Source: Stieleria maiorica
Lineage (GTDB): Bacteria > Planctomycetota > Planctomycetia > Pirellulales > Pirellulaceae
Direction: 5' to 3'
Length of the DNA: 64,000 nucleotides
Assembly (NCBI RefSeq): GCF_008035925.1
Contig: NZ_CP036264.1
Coordinates: 62,001 to 126,000, forward strand
Shown: positions 1 to 7,060 of the stretch, piece by piece
Position numbering within the stretch: position 1 is the first letter of the stretch
Layout: the number at the start of each line of letters is the position of its first letter
Notes under the pieces: generated by a model
The model's database searches: none
Told to the model about the DNA's origin: nothing
The model's input: the letters and a program-made list of their open reading frames with translations, nothing else
Position numbers and translations under genes: made by a program

Positions 1-99
1 AAGCAATCATCACAGAAGCATCTGTGGTGCAACAACCAACGTGTCGACGCAGTTGCGCGAACGTTTCTCGCAACGCATCGGGGCATCATCGTTTTTAAA

Positions 100-318
100 A
101 TGGATACGGAAATGGAAAAAGGCAAGATTAAACGCGTGACCGACAAGGGTTTCGGTTTCATCTCCAGCGACGGAAGCAACAGTGACATGTTCTTTCACAG
201 TTCGTCGGTTGAAGGAGTCGAATTCAATGACCTCCGCGAAGGCCAGGAGGTGACTTATAACGTCGGACAGGGCCCCAAGGGACCACGGGCCGAAAACGTC
301 CAGTTGGTCGGGCGCTAA
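100..318 (+). CDS. Cold-shock domain protein (CspA family)
   Basis: A 72-residue single cold-shock domain, the usual length of bacterial Csp proteins. Both nucleic-acid-binding motifs are visible: RNP1 as KGFGFI (residues 16-21) and RNP2 as DMFFHSS (29-35), a variant of the usual VFVHFS. Proteins of this fold bind single-stranded RNA or DNA and act as RNA chaperones in the cytoplasm. A second in-frame ATG at 112 (MEKGKIK) matches the usual Csp N-terminus better and may be the true start; neither start has a clear Shine-Dalgarno. The gene is convergent with the DUF1501 gene. A GC-rich hairpin (GGGCGC at 310-315, GCGCCC at 323-328) spans its stop codon but has no T-run. Confidence 0.9.
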   Translation: MDTEMEKGKIKRVTDKGFGFISSDGSNSDMFFHSSSVEGVEFNDLREGQEVTYNVGQGPKGPRAENVQLVGR

Positions 319-357
319 GTGCGCGCCCGCGCATGGAAACTCAGCACGGGTTTCGAT

Positions 358-1809
358 TCAACCGAGCATCGGGTCGATCACACGGCCGTAGACGTCGGTC
401 AGACGAAAGTCTCGACCGGCGTGGCGGTACGTCAATTGTTCGTGATCCAGCCCCAATTGATGCAGTAACGTTGCGTGCAGGTCGTGCATGTGGACTTTAT
501 CCTGAACGCTGGCGAACCCGAACTCGTCGGTCGCTCCGTATGCCATGCCGCCGCGGAATCCGCCGCCGGCCAGCCAGACGGTAAAGCCGCCCGGGTTGTG
601 ATCGCGGCCGGTGCCGTTGCTTTGTGAATAGGGGGTCCGGCCGAATTCGCCGCCCCACCAGACGATGGTGTCTTCCAACAGGCCGCGTCGTTTGAGATCC
701 GCCAGCAGGGCGGCGATCGGTCGATCCACGGCCCGGGCGTGGGTCGCGTGTTTGGGCAAATTGGAGTGTTGGTCCCAGGCGGGGTTGGCCGAGTTGTCGC
801 CGTAGTTGACTTGCACGAAGCGGACGCCGGCCTCGCACAGCCGCCGCGCGAGCAGACACTTTTCGCCATAATCGCGGGTCGCCGGGTCGTCCATCCCATA
901 CTCGGTCAGCGTCGTCGCCGATTCGCTGGACAGATCCAATATCTCCGGTGCCACTTGCTGCATCCGCCAGGCAAGCTGGTAGGACTGTTGCATCGCTTCG
1001 AATTCGCTGTGCTCGATCCCACGTCGGTCGATCTGACGTTGATTGAGTCGATGGATCAAATCCAATTGTGCCTTCTGTCGCGTCACCGAGACGTCAGGGC
1101 GGATCAAGTTGTTGATGGCCAGCTCGTTGCTGCCGGCCGATCCGATCGCCGTGCCCTGGAACCGGGCGGGCAAGAAGGCGCTGCCATAGTTCCGCGGGCC
1201 GCCGTTCCCGATCGACGGGGCGATCGAAACAAATCCCGGCAGCGCCGTGTTTTCGGTGCCCAGTCCATAATAGATCCAGGAACCGACCGATGGACGAATG
1301 AAGTTGGTCGATCCGCAATGCAGGAAAAGCGTCGCAGGCCCGTGGGCAACCCCATCGGTGTGCATCGAGTGAACGAAACAAAGGTCGTCGACATGCCGTG
1401 CCGTTTCGGGAAACAACTCCGAAACGTAACGTCCGCACTCGCCGTAGGGCTGAAACTCCCACGGCGACTTCATCAGCCGTTGCTCGATGCCACGCTGGCC
1501 GGATCGGGCAAATTCGCGGGCATCATCGAACGGCATCTTCTGGCCGTCGTGTGCTTTGAGCGCGGGTTTGTGATCGAACGAGTCGACTTGGCTGACCCCG
1601 CCTTGCATGAACAAGAAAATGATCCGTTTGGCGCGCGGTGCGAAATGGGGACCGGGCGACGCTGCGCCATCGGCCGTCGCGGCACGGATCGAAGCCGCTG
1701 TGGTGGCAGCCATCGCGCCACAGGCGAGCGCACCAAAGCCACACGCCGATTGCTGTAGCATCAATCGCCGGGCAATCATTTGCCCCGCGGGTGTCATGTC
1801 GTCGGTCAT
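358..1809 (-). CDS. DUF1501 domain protein, Tat-exported
   Basis: 483 residues of the DUF1501 family, abundant in planctomycetes and distantly related to the alkaline phosphatase/sulfatase fold; its biochemical role is not established. The N-terminus carries twin arginines (residues 14-15, ARRLMLQQSACGFG) and a small-residue hydrophobic stretch, fitting Tat export of a folded, probably metal-binding protein. Family blocks visible are IIFLFMQGGVSQVDSFDHKP, IVWWGGEFGRTP and the C-terminal TYRHAGRDFRLTDV. It is the distal gene of a two-gene operon: its ATG overlaps the stop of the upstream DUF1549/DUF1553 gene by 4 bp (1806-1809), implying translational coupling and probably joint function at the cell surface. 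Confidence 0.9.
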   Translation of the reverse strand: MTDDMTPAGQMIARRLMLQQSACGFGALACGAMAATTAASIRAATADGAASPGPHFAPRAKRIIFLFMQGGVSQVDSFDHKPALKAHDGQKMPFDDAREFARSGQRGIEQRLMKSPWEFQPYGECGRYVSELFPETARHVDDLCFVHSMHTDGVAHGPATLFLHCGSTNFIRPSVGSWIYYGLGTENTALPGFVSIAPSIGNGGPRNYGSAFLPARFQGTAIGSAGSNELAINNLIRPDVSVTRQKAQLDLIHRLNQRQIDRRGIEHSEFEAMQQSYQLAWRMQQVAPEILDLSSESATTLTEYGMDDPATRDYGEKCLLARRLCEAGVRFVQVNYGDNSANPAWDQHSNLPKHATHARAVDRPIAALLADLKRRGLLEDTIVWWGGEFGRTPYSQSNGTGRDHNPGGFTVWLAGGGFRGGMAYGATDEFGFASVQDKVHMHDLHATLLHQLGLDHEQLTYRHAGRDFRLTDVYGRVIDPMLG

Positions 1810-4688
1810 TCCAAATACCGGAAGTCGATGGAAGCGAACAGGGATTGAATCAGATCGGCCAGTCGATCTTCGCTCGGTGGTGTGCCCCCACCGCCGAGGA
1901 ATTCCAGGCAGAGTTGCATTTCATCCGCATCGGCCGGTCGGCCATAGCAGGACTGGTACAGGCGACCGATGATCGATTCGGTCGATTGCCCGGCGGATTC
2001 GTCCAGCCGTCGTTTGGCGGCCTGGCGGGCACGCTCGATGATCCAGGGATGGTTCATCATCGCCAACGATTGGGGAGCGACGGTGCTTTGAGCGCGTTGG
2101 CCGACCGAGACGCTGGAGTCGGCAAAATCAAACAGGTCAAACAGTGGCGGAAGCGAGTTGCGGAACACCGGCAGGTACAGGCTGCGGCGGTTGGAGTCGT
2201 GCCGGTAGTCGTAGTCCGAGCGGGTGCCGGGCCGAATCGTCGAACCTCCGATCCGGTGATCGATTTCACCACTGACACACAGCATGGCGTCACGAAGGGC
2301 TTCGACCGGAATGCGTTTCACGCTGGCCGACGCGTACAGCCGGTTGTTCGGATCGATGGCGATCCGCTGGGCATCATCGCTTGCGGCGCGGCGATAGGCG
2401 TCACTGCGAACGATCATGCGAACCAGCGACTTGGTCGACCAACCGTGATCGATCAGACCACTGGCCAGATGGTCCAGCAGCTCGGGGTGCGAGGGCGTCT
2501 GGCCGGTAGTTCCGAAATTGTTCTCCGTTGCGACCAGTCCTTCGCCCATCAACCATGACCAAACCCGGTTGGCGTAGACCCGCGCCGTCAACGGGTTTGT
2601 CGGATCGGCGATCCACTCGGCAAGCTGCACCCGCCCGCTTTGGTCGCTGCCGATCTTGTCGGCATACCGTTGGGCCGGCCCGATCGCCGTCAAAAACCCA
2701 CGGCGGACGGTATCGCCGAGTTGGTGCACGTTGCCTCGTACGCGGATGGGGATTTCCTGGCGCGGTTCGCTTTCGGAGATGGTTAAATACATCGGCCGCT
2801 CGTTCAGTTCGGACTGCAACCGTTTCAATTCCGCGGTCAGCTTTTTTTGTCGTGCGGCGATCGCTTTCAAGTCCACGTCCACAGCTTTATCGCTCGGGTC
2901 CGTGTTGACGGCGGATGGATCGGCAACCGGCAGGAACTGAATCGCATCGACGATGACGCAACCGTCGGCGGCGTCGTTGGAGACGATGACGAAGGTCTGG
3001 CCTTCCTTTTCGAACGGAAAGACGCCCAGCGAGACCCAAAGACCATCGATCGGTGGGCGCCGGCGTTGGTTGACCCGCAGAGTCGTCAATTCGTTCGCGC
3101 TGAACACCTTCACCACCGCATTCGTCGCCCGGTTCTCATGCGACGTGTAGGACATGCGGACTTCGTATTGTCCGGTCGGCAATTCCGCGGGATCGAAGGT
3201 GACCGACTTGCTGCCTTGGCCTTGGGTGCCGTCATGTCGGTAGCCGGCGCCGACGTAGGGTTTGACGAACGTCGATTCGGTCCAGTCGCCGACGTAACTT
3301 GCGTCGGCGTCGTCCACCACGACACCGGGCAAGGTGTCGACCGGGACGATTCGGTTGTTGTTACTCGGCGTGCCGTTTTCCAGCGACTGAAGGGTCTTTA
3401 ATTCGGCGGCGATGGCGTCGGCGCGAGATTGCAATGCACGAAAATGCTCTTCCGTCGCCGGATCGAGCGGCAACGGTTTTTCGATCCACTTGGACAAATT
3501 GGCGTGCTTGAGCGGCGTGGTCGAACGCAGGATCGCCGCCAGGGCGTAGTAATCACGCGTGGGAATCGGATCGAACTTGTGGTCGTGACAGCGGGCGCAT
3601 CCGATCGTTTGTGCCAAGAACGCGCGGCCGATCGTTTCGAGTTGTTCATCCAGGTGATCGAATTCAAGCTTGGTTTTGTCTTGGTCTTCCAGGTTTGAAT
3701 TGCCCAGTGTCAGGAATCCGGTCGCGATCGCGCGTTGTTGCGTTTCGACGATGTCGTCACAAGGCAGCAGGTCGCCGGCGATCTGGTCGCGGATCATTTG
3801 GTCAAACGGTCGGTCGTTGGCAAACGACGTGACCAGGTAATCACGGTATCGCCACGCCTCGGGAAGGATAAACCCACGCAGCGTGATCGATTCGGCGTAG
3901 CGGACCACGTCCATCCAGCGGCGGGCCATGTGCTGGGCAAAGTGCGGCGAGGCCAGCAAGCGATCCACCAGGCGGTCGTAAGCCATCGGCGACGGGTCGG
4001 CCAAGTAGCGATCGATCGTCTGCTGCGACGGCGGCAGCCCGTGCAGATCAAACACGAGCCGTCGGACCAGCGCGCGGGGCTCCGCCGGCGGCGCTGCGGT
4101 TAGACCGCTCTGTTCGATCTGTCGGTCGATCAAACCATCGATCGACGCGGTGGAACGGGCGATCGGCCGATACGCCCAGTGCTCCCCGGCTCGGTCGACC
4201 GGCAGTCCGGTCTGACGTTCCGGTCGGGCGCCCTGCCGAGTCGGTTGTCGGGGATCGACCGCGCCGTTGTCGATCCAGCGGCGAAAGGCATCGATCGTTG
4301 CGTCGTCCAGTTTCCCGCGGGGCGGCATTTCCAGTGCGGGGTCGTCGTACGCGATCGCCGTGATCAAGCGACTCGCCGCAGCGTCACCCGGAACGATTGC
4401 CGGGCCGAGATCGCCACCGGCCAACCATCCGACGCGCGAATCGAGCAACAATCCGCCGCTCGCTTCGGTCTCGCTGCTATGGCATTCGAGACAATGCTCG
4501 ACCAATGCCGGCCGGATCTTGTTTTCGAACCACTGGACGTCGTGTTCGTCGGCGGCGGTCAAGACACCCGTTGCGGCGAAGAGCCAGACGATCCAGAACG
4601 CCACGTCGATGACGGGGCGATGCACGATTGGCAAGGAATCACCAAGCAGGATGGGCCGGCGGCCCAGCTTTCGCCACAGATCGGGCAT
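1806..4688 (-). CDS. PSCyt1/DUF1549/DUF1553 cytochrome-type protein with golvesin-like insert
   Basis: 960 residues. After a hydrophobic N-terminal segment comes a planctomycete cytochrome c-like domain with a CLECH heme motif, then DUF1549, with a second CxxCH (CARCHDHKFDPI) near its end, and DUF1553 in the C-terminal half. Between DUF1549 and DUF1553, about residues 455-585, lies a domain rich in beta-type sequence that resembles the golvesin/xanthan-lyase carbohydrate-binding domain; the paralogue at 16549-19278 lacks it. The family is thought to be envelope-located, and polysaccharide oxidation is often suggested but unproven. It is the first gene of the operon with the DUF1501 gene. Confidence 0.88.
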   Translation of the reverse strand: MPDLWRKLGRRPILLGDSLPIVHRPVIDVAFWIVWLFAATGVLTAADEHDVQWFENKIRPALVEHCLECHSSETEASGGLLLDSRVGWLAGGDLGPAIVPGDAAASRLITAIAYDDPALEMPPRGKLDDATIDAFRRWIDNGAVDPRQPTRQGARPERQTGLPVDRAGEHWAYRPIARSTASIDGLIDRQIEQSGLTAAPPAEPRALVRRLVFDLHGLPPSQQTIDRYLADPSPMAYDRLVDRLLASPHFAQHMARRWMDVVRYAESITLRGFILPEAWRYRDYLVTSFANDRPFDQMIRDQIAGDLLPCDDIVETQQRAIATGFLTLGNSNLEDQDKTKLEFDHLDEQLETIGRAFLAQTIGCARCHDHKFDPIPTRDYYALAAILRSTTPLKHANLSKWIEKPLPLDPATEEHFRALQSRADAIAAELKTLQSLENGTPSNNNRIVPVDTLPGVVVDDADASYVGDWTESTFVKPYVGAGYRHDGTQGQGSKSVTFDPAELPTGQYEVRMSYTSHENRATNAVVKVFSANELTTLRVNQRRRPPIDGLWVSLGVFPFEKEGQTFVIVSNDAADGCVIVDAIQFLPVADPSAVNTDPSDKAVDVDLKAIAARQKKLTAELKRLQSELNERPMYLTISESEPRQEIPIRVRGNVHQLGDTVRRGFLTAIGPAQRYADKIGSDQSGRVQLAEWIADPTNPLTARVYANRVWSWLMGEGLVATENNFGTTGQTPSHPELLDHLASGLIDHGWSTKSLVRMIVRSDAYRRAASDDAQRIAIDPNNRLYASASVKRIPVEALRDAMLCVSGEIDHRIGGSTIRPGTRSDYDYRHDSNRRSLYLPVFRNSLPPLFDLFDFADSSVSVGQRAQSTVAPQSLAMMNHPWIIERARQAAKRRLDESAGQSTESIIGRLYQSCYGRPADADEMQLCLEFLGGGGTPPSEDRLADLIQSLFASIDFRYLE

Positions 4689-5067
4689 ATAGAGCTGGTT
4701 GGATTTGGAGGGAAGATTGCTTCAGAAGCGGTGGGCCGTAGCGGACGCCGCCAAGGTTTTCGGCGAATCAACAAGGAAACCGGAACTCTGGGAGAGTTCC
4801 GCGACCCGAAAACCAAGCTGCGACGGCACACCAGTGTAAACCGGATCACTGAGCACACGCAAATTTTTGGATCAATCGACGAGCGGCGCAGAACTTGCGA
4901 GCCAACGAAGTTCGGGCACAGACGGATCGGACCAACTTTAGAAATGATGGCGAGTTCGTTGGACATCGTGACCACGCCGGCCGGTCACTTCAAAGTGCGA
5001 CCCGGTCTTGTGACGAATTCGCCCGGCGTCTGTGCATTACCGCTCGTTTTTTCACAGTGGACATTCC
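4689..5067. other. Divergent intergenic region
   Basis: 379 bp between the minus-strand DUF1549/DUF1553 operon and plus-strand fbaB, so it must hold both promoters. I found no convincing -35/-10 pair. One short repeat (family H, 4738-4770) lies in it. No open reading frame here looks coding. Confidence 0.5.
4738..4770 (+). repeat. Intergenic repeat, family H
   Basis: Copy of a short repeat with the core GTAGCGGAMGYCGCCAAG followed by a T-rich TTTCG block. Other copies are at 29446-29476 (reverse), 38099-38126 and 58711-58738. Seen by direct comparison of the four sites. Confidence 0.55.
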
Positions 5068-6150
5068 ATGATGACGACCAAAACAAAGACGAATGTGCTC
5101 GAACTGCTCGGTAGTGAAGGTGAAGCGTTGTTGACCCACCAGTGCGAGACGATTCCCTCGTCGCAACTCCATTTGCCCGGGCCGGATTTTGTCGACGAGG
5201 TCTGGGCCGGTTCGGATCGCAGCCCGCGCGTGTTGTGCGCGATGCAGTCGCTGTTCAACCATGGCCGACTGGCGCGAACCGGCTATCTGTCGATCTTGCC
5301 CGTCGACCAAGGCGTGGAACATTCCGGTGGCGCTTCGTTCGCGCCCAACCCGATCTACTTTGATCCGGCCAACATCGCACAACTGGCGGTCGAAGCGGGT
5401 TGCAACGGAGTCGCATCGACGTTCGGTGTGCTCGGCGGGATCGCCCGAAAATACGCTCACCGCATTCCGATGATCTTGAAACTCAATCACAACGAATTGA
5501 TGAGTTATCCGACCACGTACGACCAGGTTCCGTTTGCCCGCGTCCGCGACGCATGGAACATGGGGTGCGTGGGCGTCGGCGCGACCGTCTATTTCGGTTC
5601 ACCCGAATCGACACGGCAAATCCGCGAGATCTCCGATGCGTTTGCCGAAGCCCACGAGTTGGGCATGTTCACGATGCTGTGGTGTTACCTGCGCAATTCG
5701 GCGTTCACCGTCGATGGAGTCAACTATGAAGCGTCCGCGGACCTGACCGGCCAGGCGAATCATTTGGGGGCGACCATCAATGCAGATTTCATCAAACAGA
5801 AACAGCCGACCAACAACGGCGGCTACCGGGCGCTCAACCAAGGCGGCCAAAAGTACGGCAAGTATGACGAACGGATCTATGGCGGACTTTCCAGCGACAA
5901 CCCGATCGATCTGACCCGCTATCAAGTCCTCAATTGCTACATGGGACGCTGCGGCTTGATCAATTCGGGCGGCGGATCTGGCAAGAACGATTTCCAACAA
6001 GCCGTTCGCACCGCCGTGATCAACAAACGTGCCGGCGGCATGGGGCTGATCAGCGGCCGCAAAACGTTCCAACGCCCGATGGGTGAAGGCATCGAATTGT
6101 TCAACGCCATCCAGGACGTGTATTTGGACCCGGAGATCACCGTGGCGTAA
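5068..6150 (+). CDS. fbaB: Class I fructose-bisphosphate aldolase (DhnA/FbaB type)
   Basis: Cleaves fructose 1,6-bisphosphate to glyceraldehyde 3-phosphate and dihydroxyacetone phosphate by Schiff-base chemistry, in the cytoplasm. The 360-residue protein aligns along its whole length with what I recall of E. coli FbaB (350 residues), including [53 protein letters not shown] and [15 protein letters not shown]. The Schiff-base lysine corresponds to the FIKQK segment near residue 243. The ATG at 5068 starts MMTTKTK and matches the family N-terminus; an in-frame start at 5032 would add 12 residues without similarity. Transcribed alone, divergent from the DUF1549/DUF1553 operon. Confidence 0.95.
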   Translation: MMTTKTKTNVLELLGSEGEALLTHQCETIPSSQLHLPGPDFVDEVWAGSDRSPRVLCAMQSLFNHGRLARTGYLSILPVDQGVEHSGGASFAPNPIYFDPANIAQLAVEAGCNGVASTFGVLGGIARKYAHRIPMILKLNHNELMSYPTTYDQVPFARVRDAWNMGCVGVGATVYFGSPESTRQIREISDAFAEAHELGMFTMLWCYLRNSAFTVDGVNYEASADLTGQANHLGATINADFIKQKQPTNNGGYRALNQGGQKYGKYDERIYGGLSSDNPIDLTRYQVLNCYMGRCGLINSGGGSGKNDFQQAVRTAVINKRAGGMGLISGRKTFQRPMGEGIELFNAIQDVYLDPEITVA

Positions 6151-6173
6151 CCGCCAATGCCAGCGGGACGCGT

Positions 6174-6383
6174 CAGCGAGCGGCCCATGCAGCAATCCTC
6201 GACGCGGGCATCCCCGAGTACTTGCAAATCGACATCGCCGGAAACACGGTGACGGTGCATCGCGATCCGGAGCAGCAACGATACCGGTCGATCCAGACCT
6301 ACGAGCAGTCGGACACCATCGGTCCACTCTATCTGCCGGGCGCCCAGCTGGCGATCGCCAGCTTGTTCACAACCGATCCGTAG
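6174..6383 (+). pseudogene. Remnant of a Uma2-family (DUF820) gene, C-terminal part only
   Basis: Reading 6174-6383 in one frame to the TAG at 6381 gives about 69 codons ending in a Uma2 C-terminus: AGIPEYLQID followed by a beta-rich tail ending LFTTD. Against the intact Uma2 protein at 27009-27563 (SGIREYWVID to LFLKD) the last 58 residues align without gaps with about 22 identities. No ATG, GTG or TTG start lies upstream in frame before a stop at 6084 inside fbaB, and the Uma2 N-terminal half with its catalytic residues is absent. It therefore looks like a decayed or truncated copy left between fbaB and the dab operon. Confidence 0.72.
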
Positions 6384-6439
6384 CGGATTCATCCCAGCGT
6401 CAAAAAGCTTCCGTGAATCGCTCCGGCACGGAATAGCGA

Positions 6440-7003
6440 TCAAGCGAGCGGCCGAAACTCATTCGTTGAGGGATCGAAGAGCAGGAAGGCCTCGCTGTGC
6501 GCAAGATAGAACAATGCATGCACACGCAACTGACCGCCGGCGAGGCCTCGGTGGACCGTCGGATGCAAGGAGATCGAATTCACTCGATCTGCAAAATCGT
6601 TTTTCGCGTGCTGAGCTCTGGTCAGCATCGACCGGGTCGCGTCGAACAATCGGCGCGGCGTTTTCGTCCGCTGAAACGAACTCTCCGAGTCGTCCACGGG
6701 ACTGTCGCTATGTCCGACCAACAACAATCGTTGAACACCGCTTCGGTCGATCGCCCGTTCCAGCAATGAAACGAGTTCGCCGGTTTGAAAGTTCCACTGA
6801 AATTGGGGCACGGTCAGCAGGCAGCTTGATTGGCTACCGGGCACCCGCATGATACGGTCGTGGACCTTGGGGTCATCGTGCGAGATGATCAGCCAATCGA
6901 CCGTTTTCGATGCGTCGATCAAAGCGTCTTGAAGGCATTTCACAGATCCGCCGGTGTAGTACGGAGCCTTGGAAGTCGACGGGGCATTTGCGAGCAGTGA
7001 CAT
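6440..7003 (-). CDS. Beta-carbonic-anhydrase-like protein lacking the zinc cysteines, dab-linked
   Basis: 187 residues, third gene of the dab operon (57 bp after dabA). It aligns with the canonical beta-carbonic anhydrase at 15636-16301: IISHDDPK (39-46) over ITCSDSR, LLLVGHSDSP (93-102) over [10 protein letters not shown], and a C-terminal block LRVHALFY...FDPSTNEFRPL over LKLHGWVY...[11 protein letters not shown]. At the zinc site the first Cys becomes His42 or Ser41, Asp is kept as Asp43/44, the paired Arg is Lys46, His98 is kept, and the second Cys becomes Ser101. The beta-CA fold is therefore probably kept but the Cys2-His zinc site is lost. I infer a non-catalytic or re-purposed partner of DabAB. 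No signal peptide is seen. Confidence 0.75.
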   Translation of the reverse strand: MSLLANAPSTSKAPYYTGGSVKCLQDALIDASKTVDWLIISHDDPKVHDRIMRVPGSQSSCLLTVPQFQWNFQTGELVSLLERAIDRSGVQRLLLVGHSDSPVDDSESSFQRTKTPRRLFDATRSMLTRAQHAKNDFADRVNSISLHPTVHRGLAGGQLRVHALFYLAHSEAFLLFDPSTNEFRPLA

Positions 7004-7060
7004 GGTCGGATCCTCATCGTGGTAGGTGGAGAAAACGGGGCGAATGGTTCTGGGGTGCTA

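Noticed and set aside
739-1758. A 339-codon open frame on the plus strand opposite the DUF1501 gene
   Set aside because: Shadow of the minus-strand gene, which has family motifs along its whole length.
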